A stretch of DNA of 64,000 bases from Trogon surrucura (GCA_020746105.1 CM036622.1:19569487-19633486), one strand, 5' to 3'. Shown: positions 12,596 to 23,859, numbered from the stretch's first letter. The notes: generated by a model from the letters alone, not told the origin. Translations and numbers: made by a program.

Positions 12596-14360
12596 GTAAG
12601 TCTGATGTGGTCATTTCTTCTTTCTCAGTCCTGCTTTTTGCTGGAGAGCTCCGAGTTGAAGCTTCCAATGTCTGTAGCTGCTTGCCAATTCTGTACCTGA
12701 TGCAACCAGTTGCTTGGGCCACTCATGTTCTTGCTGAAGCCCTGACTAAATGTTCATTGGCACGAAGGAATGTGAGTCCCCTCCTTTGCATATGAATACC
12801 ACATAATTTGGAACCTATCGCTGTTTTTGTTGCCTCTTGTTAATCTTCAGCTACGGGTCCCACACTCAGCAGGGCTGTCGAGTCTCTGTCCTGATTCATT
12901 GTGGGCCTGCACATGCTCATGTTGGCCCAGCACAAGGGGCAGGAACAAGCAGCTGGGGGTAGACAACATCAGCCCAAACCAGTGTGCTGCTGGAAGTTTG
13001 CTTATGAAGGTACAGCCTCCGAGGGAAAGCTCGCTCGGGCAGCAGGGTCCCAGAGCTTGGCCGTGCACAACTTCACCTGAGACTGTTGCTTACGTAGGTT
13101 CCATCTCTCAGTTTCCCTTTTTTCAGTTCGCTGTGTTTTTTTGGAAGGACAGTCAAAGCTCATTCTGTTCCTACCCACCAGTTCTCAGACCTCTGCAAAT
13201 TCAAAAAAGGCAGCTTTAGCCCCATCCTCCTGACCTGGTTTGTGCATTTAATTCCTACGTCGCACGTGGTAGCAATGTTTTTCAAACCTGGTAATGCACT
13301 TGCAGAAAGCAAGCTGACTTGTGCTTACTTTTATATGCTGGCAGCATACTTCAGAATGGTCCATGCCAATTAGTCTTTGGCTCCCATGCTTCACACTACT
13401 GCAGAAGCTCAACTTTTTACACAGTCGTTGTATAAGCAAGATTTTAAAGGAGTTTAGCACATGATGTAAGAAACACTAGATGACAGCTTTTTGCCAAGGC
13501 AAAGAGCCCTGTATCTTGGTCCCAGGAAACTAGGCTTTTGTGCAGATCAGGAATATTGAACGGTTCTTGTTTTCTTAAATTAACTAAATTGCATACAGAA
13601 GGTTATGTTTGCTGCATCCCATCTAAATTGTAGAAGTTATTTAGGATGGTTGGTACTTTACCTGATGTTTTGTAGTTGATTTCAACAGACTACACAGTCA
13701 GTTTGTGTACAGCTGCAGAGCACAAGTGTGAACTTCTTTGCTCAACTTTTTGTTTCAGGTTAAATATTTGCAAGCTAACTCCACTCTTGATTGACGGGGT
13801 TCCTTCTGTTCCAAAGCTGAAAAGGAAAGCTGCTGATTAGCTGATTGGAACTACAAGTGTCAAGTGTCAGACTTGCTTAATTTTTTTTTTGCAAAACCTG
13901 CGTTTGGAAAGGTGCTTGTGCCTTATGCACAGGCTCGTATAGTTGCTGTCCTGAGAAATGCAGCTGTCGTACGGATTTTTGAGTGTGAAGTTACTTAACA
14001 CCTCAAATTATAGATGTATCCATATCCTGGGATGTTTTTTGTAAGGATTCTTTTTTTTAATTCTCTGAGATAAAGCCATACCAAAGTACTGTCTTTCTGG
14101 AGTGGCAATTACTGTCCTTGAATAAGCTGTCACTACTCTGTTGCAGAATTTTTCATAACATTAGCTCCTAAATGCAGTAAATGGCAGATCTGGCTATTAT
14201 GACAATACTTTATAAGAAAGCTGACTTCCATGTCTGTGTCTCAGGTAGTAGTTTTCACGTGCTTGCATTAAAAATTGCTTTCAGTTTGTCTCACAAACAT
14301 ATATAACAAATTATGGGGCTTGTTATGCTGACATTTGTACCTAACCCTTTGCTGTTGTAG
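12596..14360 (+). other. CNOT10 intron
   Basis: GT-AG intron of 1,765 bp (gtaagt ... gttgtag). I saw no named repeat and no RNA gene. Confidence 0.85.
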
Positions 14361-14491
14361 GTTCCTTGGGCATTTATATGCAGCAGAAGCTCTCATCTCT
14401 CTAGACAGAATATCTGATGCCATCACTCACTTGAACCCTGAGAACGTCACTGATGTTTCCCTTGGGATCTCTGCAAATGAGCAGGATCAAG
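14361..14491 (+). CDS. CNOT10: CNOT10 coding exon (TPR-like)
   Basis: The leading G completes a lysine codon. The residues are [43 protein letters not shown], then one base of glycine. The donor is gttaat, the weakest consensus among the ordinary donors seen here, which could favour regulated use. [21 protein letters not shown] is a canonical TPR helix pair. Confidence 0.94.
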
Positions 14492-15547
14492 GTTAATGAA
14501 TCTACACTTCATTAGAACTTGTTACGTGTTCAGCTGCCCTCCTGCCATAACTTTCTGTATACAAATATAATAATGGTGTCAAGAGGAAGGAGACAATCTG
14601 TTTTCAGTGGTGCCTAGCAATAGAACAAGAAATAATGGGTTTAAGTTAGAACATAGGAAGTTCCACATCAGCATGAGGAAGAAAATTCTTTACTGTGAGG
14701 GTGACGGAGCACTGGAACAGGCTGCCCAGAGAGGTTGTGGAGTCTCCTTCTCTGGAGACACCCAAACCCACCTGGACACGTTCCTGTGTGGCTGCCTGAG
14801 GTGATCCTGCTCTGGCAGGGAGGCTGGACTAGATGATCTCTAGAGGTCCCTTCCAACCTCTGACATTCTGTGATTCTATGATTAAGACATCTTGTTTTAT
14901 GACCATAGGTTGCTTCTGGGTTTTTTGTTTGAGTTTTCTTGGCTTTAGTTCCTCCTTTGGTTTGTCTTTTGCACGTTTGTCATTCCTTTGAAGTAGCTAA
15001 TTCTGTAACACAAATAAAACTGTGTATTGTATCATTCTGGCTTATTTGAAGGCAACTGTTGAAAGCTGCCTTTGTTAAATGTGCAATTAGGGTTAAGTAG
15101 GGCTTCGTACCTTCTCTTCCAGCTTTTTAGTCTCTAAACCAGGCTTTGGAGTACCAGTGAAGTCTACTTACCACATTTAGTGAGAGAGAGGACTAGGAAG
15201 AACTTAGTTAATCTCTATCTCATTCTTCTTGCAGCGCTTCTAGTTGGGAGTGTGTGTTCTGTAGCTGAGGAATACTTCAGAGCCTGTCTGTGTAGTTAAG
15301 TCTACGGGAGCTCTGATTTCAGTCATGTCTGCAGTTTAAACTTCGCTGTATTCATCTGCAGATCTAAAAGCAAAATATTAAAGATAGGAAGTCTCGAGTG
15401 ACATAAGCTTTTGAGCAAACTGGTATGTTTTGCCTTTTCAGTATTAGACCGTGAAGAAAGAAGCAAATTTTTGTATTATATTTGTAATAAGCTTCTAAAA
15501 ATGCTCATGGAACATGATGGTTTTTGTGGGATTTTTTTTCTTTGCAG
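14492..15547 (+). other. CNOT10 intron containing a CR1 copy
   Basis: GT-AG intron of 1,056 bp. Its first third is occupied by a plus-oriented CR1 3' end, listed separately. The remainder shows nothing notable. Confidence 0.85.
14573..14883 (+). mobile_element. CR1 LINE 3' fragment
   Basis: Plus-oriented 5'-truncated CR1. It contains the diagnostic non-coding tail (aacaggctgcccagagaggt, ctagatgatctctagaggtc, ccttccaacctc) and the terminal octamer-type repeat ttctgtgattctatgatt at 14,866-14,883. The 5' edge is approximate. It lies in the CNOT10 intron in the sense direction, close behind the weak donor at 14,492. Confidence 0.92.
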
Positions 15548-15583
15548 GATCTGACAAAGGAGAGAATGAGGCAATGGAATCTT
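15548..15583 (+). CDS. CNOT10: CNOT10 36-nt exon
   Basis: Very short exon between tttgcag and gtaagta. GA completes a glycine codon, then SDKGENEAMES, then T of a serine codon (T|CC). The acidic, polar peptide matches the same segment of human CNOT10. Because it is 36 nt, skipping it would keep the frame, so an in-frame alternative isoform lacking 12 residues is possible. Confidence 0.93.
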
Positions 15584-15684
15584 GTAAGTACCAGATACTG
15601 CATTCAGCAGAGTACGGGACCCTCCCTGGCCACTTTGGAATAAAAAGTATAACAAAAAAGATTTTATGTTTTTTTTAATTTCAG
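15584..15684 (+). other. CNOT10 mini-intron
   Basis: Only 101 bp, with gtaagta and tttaatttcag ends. It is close to the lower limit for vertebrate introns. Confidence 0.9.
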
Positions 15685-15812
15685 CCGGCAAGCAGACCCC
15701 ACAGTGTTACCCCAGTTCGGTCACATCTGCACGAACAATGATGTTGTTTAACCTTGGAAGTGCTTACTGTTTGAGGAGTGAATATGACAAAGCTCGAAAG
15801 TGTCTTCATCAG
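15685..15812 (+). CDS. CNOT10: CNOT10 coding exon (TPR-like)
   Basis: CC completes the serine codon. The residues are [42 protein letters not shown], ending in phase 0 before gtatga. [25 protein letters not shown], spanning this and the next exon, is the best TPR match in the gene, with the W/L-G-Y-A-F-A-P style pattern. Confidence 0.95.
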
Positions 15813-17060
15813 GTATGAAAAACAAAACTCAAGACAGCTTTAGGGACAAGTATACTTCCTTCAAAGTGCCATTTAGGTCGCAGCAAATCCTGGCAATTTC
15901 ATAGCCCAGGCTTATTGGCAGACTTTGCCGAGATGGCAGCTGTCTTCTGTCTTTGCAAAAGAATCTCGTTAACAACATAAAATGAAAGATTCCAAATTTC
16001 TTATTTGTGTAAATGTGTAGTTCAGTACCATCATGGGAAGCTTTGATTTTATTTTTTTTCCTAGATCATATCAAAGCAATGCAATGGGGCTAGGAAGCTT
16101 TCTCACTTTTTCCCAGTTTGTTTTGTTTGGTTTTGTGTTTGTTTTTTTTTAATGGTCCCATAGTAATTGTTGTATTCCAGATGAGAAAGTTCACTTCTCC
16201 CTAATGAGTTAATTACTAACCATCTAATTTATTAACTGTAGGGCTGTGAGAACAAACTGCAGTTTTGCTGCAGGTATGTTCCTTGCCTGCCTCTTGTCCC
16301 AAGAAGTCTCAAGTACTGCTTTTGAAAATCTCTCTTGCCTTAGCCTGTGTCATGTGGTCTTTCTTATGGCTGGGACCCAGCTCTTTAAGTGGTGATGTTG
16401 GTCTCTTTTCTCACTCACTCCTGTCTGTCAGGAGGACTACTCAAATGCACTGTAGGGCTGCAAACTGGAAGAGCAGTCTTTCAAGTTCCTCTGTAGTAGT
16501 TGTGTAGGTGAATGGGTTCAAATTCCGTGAGGTTCTCAACAGCTTAAGGCAGTTATCTTGTTCATTCTCTTCCTGAGACTTCATAGGATTGGGCAGATGT
16601 GCCTGGGCTCTGTTCCAGATGTATAAAGCCCAAAAGAGTATAAGGCCATCTGTGGATATACAGTGTGGTAGGTCTCTGCATCTGTAACAAATTCATTGAC
16701 TTTATAGCTGAAAAATATTTGTATACAGAAAGCTAATGAACAATCCGTGTTAACTTTGAATTCTGAACTTTGGAGCAGTGGAGGTTACCGTCACCTGCCA
16801 TCTCACCAGGAAGCTGCAGTAGATTGGCCGAAGAATTACAGATTCATAGGAACATAAGTGTACAGCAGATGGTCCTGCTAATTAGTGTGAAACAATCTTT
16901 CAGTCTCTCCTTGGATACATAAACCCGATGGAGCACATCAGTTTGGAAAATATCTTAGTTTGAGTTGGCATTTGGTTTTGTTAGCTAAGATGGTGGTAAC
17001 AATCTTGTCAAGGGGCACTCTTCAGCGCTTTTTCTCCCTACCCTCTTCTTTTCCAATAAG
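15813..17060 (+). other. CNOT10 intron
   Basis: GT-AG intron of 1,248 bp ending in tcttcttttccaataag. I saw no named repeat. Confidence 0.85.
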
Positions 17061-17136
17061 GCTGCTTCACTGATCCACCCCAAAGAGATCCCCCCAGAGG
17101 CTATTCTGCTGGCTGTGTATCTTGAATTACAGAATG
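17061..17136 (+). CDS. CNOT10: CNOT10 coding exon
   Basis: Starts in phase 0: [25 protein letters not shown], then G of a glycine codon at donor gtaagt. It continues the TPR-like helix of the previous exon and begins the final helix pair ([20 protein letters not shown]). Confidence 0.95.
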
Positions 17137-18762
17137 GTAAGTTTTGAAATGTCCTGTTGACCTACAGTTGGGATGCAAGGGGAGGAGGAGTTGTGGTTAT
17201 CATTCCTTGTCTCCACAGAATCATTGCCAGTATTTTGAATGATACCCTTTAGAGGACTCTTCCTCCTTTTTACACTCACACTTGTTAAACAAGACAGGAG
17301 TTGTATGGCTACAGCTGAGGTGCACTTTTATGGATCCATATATCTGCAGCTTCATTTCCGTAGTTTATCTATCGCCATCCTTTTCTTACACGCTCTAGAC
17401 TTCGTAAACATTCATCTTCTGGGCTGAAATCCTCCACACTTCTTGCAGAAATCACCAGTCTTGGATAGGCTCAGTAAAACCCTTGAGGAGGTTTATACTA
17501 TAAAGAGGGTTTGAAAGGCTTTTATTAAATGATGACTTGCAATCTCAAGTTTCCCAAAGCTGTGTCAAGGCTTGAGTAGCAAGTACTACCCCAGAAGGCT
17601 TGCAACATCGATAACTCTGTCTTCCAGAATCCTTCGTTTTGAAGTTTCACTGTGTTTGCACAGGGTGTAAAAATTCTACGTAGCGGGAAACTGGAACGAT
17701 TATGCTTCGGTTCTGCGGTGTGAGCAGACCGGTGCATCTGCCCCACGGAAGCTGTCATGGCCATAAGCCTGTACCCCTCGGGGCCTGATGTGCTGGTGGA
17801 AGTGGTGTGGAGTTGCCATCCCTGGAGGTGTTCAAAAAACCTGTAGATGTGGTATTTCAGGATATAGTTCAGTGGTCATGGTAGTGTAGGGTTGACAGTT
17901 GGACATGATGCTCCTAGAGGGCTTTTCCAACCTTAATGGTTCTATGCTGTGAAGTGTTCAGTGTGTTCCTTCCCCTTCAGTGGTGTCGCATTGCAGGCAG
18001 ACAGAGGACCTGGGCATTCGTGTTTGGAATGGAGACGTCTGCAAAGCTTTCCTTGTAAGGATATTTCTAAGTTGGAATTCTGGAAATCCTTATGCAACAA
18101 AGAAGTACAGAGCACAAGAGAGCAGAAAGGGGGATTTACATTTCCAAGTATATAACCAAAAGGAGCTAAAGACATTTTTTGTTCTATAAATGCCAACAAA
18201 AATGATGCATCTCCTCTGAAACTAAAATGTTAGTGAAATAAAAGTATTTGATAAGAGGGAGAAGTGTTCTTTTCACAACTTAGTGGGTTTTTTCCTACGA
18301 TTTTGTAGGTTTAATTTTTAACAAAGAATAGTTTTTCCAGTTCTGATGGTATTTGATGGGCCATGCATACACCTTAAAGTCAGATTTCTTGTTTTAAAAC
18401 CAAATTTTATATACACCCTTGACACTTCCATTACTTTACTGTTACATCGTGAGGGCATTTTGTGGCAGATCTGGAGTCTCACTTACGTGGCTGGGAGAGA
18501 GGTGCCCTTCAGGCGCTGTGGCATCTTCAGGTTCTGACATTAAAGCTTGATGTCTTCAGCTCAGAATAGGTAGAATCAAGCAATAGACATTGTTTCAAAT
18601 TTACTTTTGTCTGATACTTTCCATGTTCATGTCAGTATTTCACTGACAACCACTAGTGGATGTGGCCTGGTCCCAGGGCTGGCTGGGGTCAGCTCTGTTC
18701 CGAGTGCAGTGATTCATTAAGTAATCAAAGCTACTTTTTTTTAATCGAATGTTGTCTTGTAG
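17137..18762 (+). other. Last CNOT10 intron
   Basis: GT-AG intron of 1,626 bp (gtaagt ... cttgtag). It contains a short CR1 tail, listed separately. I saw nothing else. Confidence 0.85.
17795..17946 (+). mobile_element. CR1 LINE 3' tail fragment
   Basis: Plus-oriented CR1 end of a second subfamily. It has ccctggaggtgttcaaaaaa, a gttggacatgatgctcctag motif, cttttccaaccttaatggtt and the terminal ctatg. It is clearly diverged and thus old. Edges are approximate. Confidence 0.85.
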
Positions 18763-19055
18763 GTAACACACAGCTGGCCCTGCAGATCATCAAGAGAAAC
18801 CAGCTTCTCCCTTCTGTGAAAACACTCTCGGACACGCGCAAGAAGCCTGTGTTTCAGCCAGTCCACTCAATTCAGCCCATTCAGATGCCAGCTTTTACCA
18901 CTGTTCAAAGGAAGTGAGATCCCAATTCAACCTGCTGCGGCCCTGCCCAGGAGGGTATGGGATTTTGTATATTTTTTTTAACCTAGGACACCTGCATACC
19001 CCAATTGCTGGAGTGTGTTATGTAAATTTTTAATAAAACATGTAAACAAAAAGAC
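18763..19055 (+). CDS. CNOT10: CNOT10 last exon: C-terminus, stop and 3' UTR
   Basis: GT completes a glycine codon. The residues are [50 protein letters not shown], with TGA at 18,915-18,917. The C-terminal [14 protein letters not shown] is the conserved vertebrate CNOT10 ending. The 3' UTR is about 140 nt, with AATAAA at 19,032-19,037 and a GT-rich element just past the expected cut near 19,055. The 3' end of the exon is inferred from the signal. Confidence 0.95.
19032..19037 (+). promoter_or_regulatory. CNOT10 polyadenylation signal
   Basis: AATAAA lies 115 nt after the stop, followed about 35 nt later by a GT-rich downstream element (ggaggtgtttgtagaggtt). It is the only canonical hexamer in the right place. 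Confidence 0.85.
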
Positions 19056-20294
19056 ATAATTGGAGGTGTTTGTAGAGGTTATTTCTTAAAGGAAAAGAGA
19101 GTGGTGTCTGGTTTTTACCATGAGTGGCAGTTTACTTACAAAAAACTGAAGTGGTTAACCAAGTGTGTAATTCTGCTCTTTTTGAAGAGTGTAGTTGGAA
19201 GAAGGGACTAGAAGGCGAAGAGCATTTACCCGAAGTAAAGTCTTGTTGAAAGAGCAGGGGTGATGGCTGCCATGTTTTGACATACAGGAGGCAGTTTTGT
19301 ATTCCTTGAAGAAGCAGCTTTAGCCCAACTCTGCTGTGCTGATGTAGCTACAGCCCCTGACCCTGCAGCAGCTGGCAGTAGCCAGAGGTGCCCCTACACA
19401 CAGGTAACTGGCCTTAGGAGCAAGGAAAGGAACTTACTTTCTGCAGATAGATGTTTGTGCCCCTCCTTGTTCCCCTCCACTTTCCTGGAGTTACCTCCTT
19501 ATTTTAATGTGCAAAGAGCACAGCTCCAGCATGAACAGTGCAAGGGCCTAGTGCCCAGTGCTGGCACTATCATTCAGCTAATCTGCTGCTTCTGCCTCAT
19601 GGGGTCAACAGGTGACAAGAGCCAAAAAAAATGTAGTTTGCCAAATTGGGAAAGGTAGAAGAGGGTGGGCTGTGGGGGCTGCAGTGGGTGCTCTGTAGGG
19701 GGAACACTTCAGCTGGATGGGAGTGGTTTGTGATTTTTTGGTGTGGGTTTTTTCCCTACTTCTCTGAAGTTTGTCCTAAAACAAGGTGTAATGGTGCAGG
19801 TACAGTGGAAGAGGGCCTGACTGTAAGAAAAAGGTGTTTTGGGGTGTTTTGGCAAAACTCTTTGTTTCAAAAAAAAAAAAATTACTGCCTTTTGCTCAAA
19901 GGAAGAGGCTGTAAGCAGCATAAGCAAGGACCCTGCTTACTGTGAAAACAGGACAAAAGGTGAGACATCCTGCCTTGGGACTTAATCCAGATAGATGATA
20001 ATCAGAGCCCAACATGGAGCATCTCCTCCCTTCCCCTTCCCAGTCATTTCATTCCATTTCAGCTCTTCTGAGACTTTGCCCAGCTAATCTCTAAAGTAAA
20101 CCTGGGATAACACCTTATCTCCCATTGTACTTTGTCTCCAGCCATGACCAGCAAGTGGCCACCTGGCCCACAGGTCCTGCAAGTTCTGCTCTCAGCAACT
20201 TGAGGATTTGGCAGTGTGGATTCACCTAGAAGAAGCCACCAGGACAGGCCTAGGCTCACCTCCAGGATCTTGAACAAACAAGACACAACTAACA
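19056..20294. other. Intergenic spacer between convergent CNOT10 and TRIM71
   Basis: About 1.2 kb between the inferred poly(A) sites of the two genes. ORFs of up to 99 codons here show no recognisable product. An A12 run occurs near 19,869. I saw no repeat or RNA gene. Confidence 0.7.
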
Positions 20295-20310
20295 GAGGAG
20301 AAATAAAAAG

Positions 20311-20316
20311 TTTATT
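20311..20316 (-). promoter_or_regulatory. TRIM71 distal polyadenylation signal (candidate)
   Basis: AATAAA on the minus strand, followed by a strong U/GU-rich downstream stretch (gttagttgtgtcttgtttgt, about 20,271-20,290). The signal and downstream element are spaced for cleavage near 20,295. Confidence 0.65.
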
Positions 20317-20535
20317 TAATAATGTTTAAGTTGTAGGATTGGCACGTCCCTTTAGCAGGAAGCTGGCCGTCATCAAACAGTACAGCACAAAACTTGAGAC
20401 CTGCCACTATCCCAGATAATCAAAAGCCTTGTAAAGTAGCAGAGTAATGACCAACACACTGACTTCTTCAGTAACTTCTCTGTCGCAGTAAGAGGTGGCA
20501 GACACTCTGTCCTTAGGTAGAGGCAAAGGAATAAT

Positions 20536-20555
20536 AAAAAAAAAAAAAAAAAAAA
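20536..20555. repeat. A20 homopolymer
   Basis: Twenty A on the plus strand, preceded by aataat. It would be U20 in the TRIM71 transcript. Confidence 0.85.
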
Positions 20556-20754
20556 GAAAAAATACACAGAGATAATTTTTCTAGAAGGGGGAAAGCGAGC
20601 TGATACATCCCCAAGTCAAAGTAGATTGACTGATTGAACACAAAAAGGTTAAAGATGCTTGCTGTGTGGTCCCGGAGCCCTGAATAGAGAAGATTCTTCT
20701 CTGCCCTTCCCCACCCCCCCAGGAATGCGGGGCATTCACATGCAAAAGATGTTA

Positions 20755-20910
20755 ATGCCTTGTTCCAGCAGTGCCCGGCTCCACCCGGAGGCACCCAACG
20801 CTCCCCGCCGGGCTCCCGGAGGGATGGGGTAGTCGTTCTCCAGATCCCCGCATCTGGTCGCAGCTGCAGGGGGTCAGCGGCACTCAGCTGCCCCTCCAAC
20901 AACTGCTCTT
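20755..20910. other. CpG-dense GC-rich patch
   Basis: A short stretch whose GC content and CpG count (about ten CpG in about 115 bp by eye) stand out from AT-rich surroundings. It lies in the distal part of the proposed TRIM71 3' UTR. An open frame crosses it on the minus strand (20,513-20,917) without recognisable similarity. Its function is unknown. Confidence 0.55.
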
Positions 20911-21451
20911 CACCCAAAGGTGGCTGCTTTGACCAGAGCAGCCCTGGGATTGTTTTTTTTAGGCCTGCCTGTCGCAGAGTGCTACTTGCGAGAGGGGATG
21001 GATGAGAGGCGGCAAGTTTCAGCTGTTAGATTCTGCCATAGTTTTACCATCACCAGAGGGGGGGAAAAAAAAAAATACCAAAACACATCGAGGAAGGGAG
21101 GAGCCAAGGACCCATCTCTGGCACTGCCTTAGGCATAGTCCACTTCTGCTTTATCTCCCGGTTGCTCTTAGGCTTTGGTAAAGAAGCAAAAGTCAGGTAA
21201 AACTGCAAGCAACTCTGTATTTTTGAAAACATTTCACTCCATAGCACACCAACAGTTTTCCCTCCTCTCCCCTTTCAAAGCACATGCCTCTGGTTAAAGT
21301 TTTCAGTAGCCATCATCACCTGGAGGCAAGCAGGTTCAAACTCAGGTAAGAGTTGTTTTCTTTTTTTTGCATCCTGCCAGATAAGGCAGCGTTGACTGGG
21401 TAATACAGAAACACACATACACAAGTTTGCCATGAAAAAAAACTCCTCACA

Positions 21452-21457
21452 TTTATT
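21452..21457 (-). promoter_or_regulatory. TRIM71 proximal polyadenylation signal (candidate)
   Basis: AATAAA on the minus strand, followed by tgtgaggagtttttttt and, further on, gtgtatgtgtgtttctg, a good GU-rich downstream element. Cleavage near 21,435 would give a 3' UTR of about 6.36 kb. Confidence 0.6.
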
Positions 21458-23583
21458 TGATTAAACAAAAATAAAATAAACTGCATAGGAACATTTTAAA
21501 GTCCAGAGAGACACTGACTTTGTTTTAAGGCTGCCAGTAGCTGATACATCGTCTCCTTGCTACATCCTTCAGCCTTCCCTATGGACCACAAAGATACATT
21601 CAGAAGCCTCCATTAACACAAAAGTTCTAACATTTTGCTCACTTTTCTATGTAAAAGTTTGCACATAACCTGTCATGCTTTCTTCTTTGCAGTACTCAAC
21701 ATCTGACATCTAAAAATTTTGTCAACTTTGTGAGAAATGCGATGCCCTTTTTGGAGCACAGAAGTTTTTGTCACAGCCTGTTCTCATTATCAACTAGATA
21801 CAAAAGCTCCGGTCAGCTCATTAAGAGCAGAGCACTGTCTGTCCTGCTGAGACATTTTTATTATTATGAGGAGGAGAGCAGTATGATTAGTCACTGGAGT
21901 ACAAAAGGAACAACTGCAACCGAAGAGGGAACTGCAAAATCGAATCAATTCAAAGCACCCAACATCCAAGGGCTGACAAAATATTTCTGGATCCCGCTGC
22001 AAACGTGAACCAAGGCAACACTAATTACAAATTGGCAAATGGAAGTTTCATAAGACAGGGCCATACATCTATAGTCAATTAAATGAGGGGAGAAAAATGC
22101 ACTTTTGTAGCACTGGTTTCATGCAGATCCACTCCACTTTGCCCATGGTTTCCAATTTTGATCTGACTTCAATTGCAAGCATGTGTTTGACACCCTCACT
22201 ACTGCAACAAATTGTGCATGAACCAAACAGTGCATGACAGGTAACGCACAGTACAAGAGTCACATACAGTAAGAAACCCCCACCAACTCAGGTGACTAAG
22301 CACACCTTACAAACTAGTTAAAAAACTTTTAGTCATTTTAGAAAACAAACAAACAAAAGAATCTAAAAAAAGAAAACCCAGGAACAGACATCTCTCCCTC
22401 TGAAGGAAACACTACATCACCTGAAAAGTACTCTACAAGCCTATAAAAGGAATTTTTTTCAAACCAGTCTGGTAGTTCAAAAGGAAGTTACTTAACTACG
22501 TCACTACACAGACACTTAACATTCAGTCAGTAAAGCTCTATGAAAAGAGCTTAAAAAATTATCTACCTGAGTTTGTAAGCTGATACAATCATTAATAGAA
22601 GGTCTAAGACCATGCAGGTACACAAAGCATTTTTAGAACCATTACTGGTTAAACAATGATGGAAAAAGATGCCAGTCTGGCTCGTTAACCCGTAAGATCA
22701 CTTAGAGACATCAATGTACATTTTCCACCATAACATTTACCAAACCCAACACAGCCTATTGTTATTAGGGGTCTCCTGTACCCACTTCTGTCATCCCCTA
22801 ATGAGTAGGAGAGGAAAAAAATATTTTTTTTTTAGTACAGCAATCTGAAAATGTGCTTCTGAAACTTCACTCCGTGGATAAAACAAGGGGCATGTTGCAC
22901 ATCACCATTAAAGTTGCATAAACCCCCAAGATACTGCTTTTAAACTGCCTCTCCTGAGAATGTCTGAGCCTGAGCTGCCCTCCAGGAATAGGAACTTGGT
23001 TGCTTTGTCATGGTGGAAAAAATCCCATTGAGTCAAGAAAGCTACTAGTACAATCACCAAGTCAAAAAAAAAGTATCAGTATCTTATTCCCTTCAAGCAT
23101 TTGGTATAGTGTTGTGTTCACAGCAATCGTAACGTTACGTCTTTCCAAAGGGGACACAGTTGTTTGTGCATAAAAGTTTTCTCTTGCAGAGAGAGAAGAC
23201 CTAAAGGTCTCACAGACATAAGAACACTGCAAATGAATATGAAGAATGTCACCTCAGCTAGTAGTGTCATAATACTGAAAAAAAAGTTTACATTTTCATA
23301 CTTTGTAGCAAAACCAAAACAAAACTCACAAGCCTTTCGGGTATCTCGGTCCAGTTTGCCTGAACACACCAACATGTTCTGGTTTTATTTACAGATTTCT
23401 CTAGCAAGGGCAGCTTACTACATCCACAGACAGGCAACAAAACTAAAAGCACACAAAAGCCACAAGTCACCACATGGTACACACTCGGTATCTCCATTTC
23501 AATTAAAATGCTTGTCCAACCGGCAGGATGAATCCCTCCCCCAGGCAGATTCTCAATTTCCTCAAGCCTGTCTGATGCTCAAC

Positions 23584-23591
23584 TGAGGTAG
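23584..23591 (-). promoter_or_regulatory. let-7 target site (8-mer), distal pair
   Basis: The plus strand reads TGAGGTAG, so the TRIM71 mRNA carries CUACCUCA: a full match to let-7 positions 2-8 with an A opposite position 1. It is about 4.2 kb after the stop and only 19 nt from the neighbouring site. Confidence 0.75.
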
Positions 23592-23610
23592 ACGCTTTAC
23601 TTCTGCAAAG

Positions 23611-23618
23611 TGAGGTAG
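23611..23618 (-). promoter_or_regulatory. let-7 target site (8-mer), distal pair
   Basis: Second TGAGGTAG on the plus strand (CUACCUCA in the mRNA), 27 nt from the other by start-to-start distance. That spacing is in the range known for cooperative microRNA action. Confidence 0.75.
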
Positions 23619-23834
23619 AACTTCAAGAAAAAGATAGTGGCATCTCTAGTTGTGCATTTTATACCACAGCAAACTAGGTTTCAAACTCTCAAGGACTCAA
23701 AGACCAAAGTTACAACATTTGTCTAACGCAAGTACCAGTGTTCATTTTTTATACAGCTCCGAACTGTTTGTCTAAATATCTCTATCTTTAAATACCCTAT
23801 TACCTTTTGGCACCATTTGGCTTACACTCCTTTT

Positions 23835-23859
23835 AAAAAAAAAAAAAAAAAAAAAAAAA
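23835..23859. repeat. A25 homopolymer
   Basis: Twenty-five A on the plus strand, U25 in TRIM71 mRNA, about 220 nt from the distal let-7 pair. Confidence 0.9.

Larger units (their letters stand above)
145..18917 (+). other. CNOT10: CNOT10 gene, 3' portion (11 coding exons)
   Basis: This is the span of the CNOT10 exons present here. CNOT10 is a tetratricopeptide-repeat-type helical subunit of the CCR4-NOT complex. With CNOT11 it docks on the N-terminal part of CNOT1, and it takes part in mRNA deadenylation and translational repression in the cytoplasm. Eleven exons on the plus strand have matched phases and join into 456 complete codons plus a stop. The residues agree closely with my recollection of human CNOT10 (744 residues). 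Counting back from the stop, the visible part begins near residue 289, so the N-terminal exons and promoter lie upstream of position 1. Gene identity is secure. Exon edges come from splice consensus and reading-phase continuity, not from cDNA. Confidence 0.97.

Noticed and set aside
20514-20521. taggtaga, near-match to a let-7 site in the distal TRIM71 3' UTR
   Set aside because: The seed has T where GAGGTAG needs G at its first base, so it is not a seed match.
20450-20560. A20 run preceded by aataat, resembling the tail of a processed retrocopy
   Set aside because: No recognisable coding sequence upstream and no target-site duplication seen; most likely a simple homopolymer.
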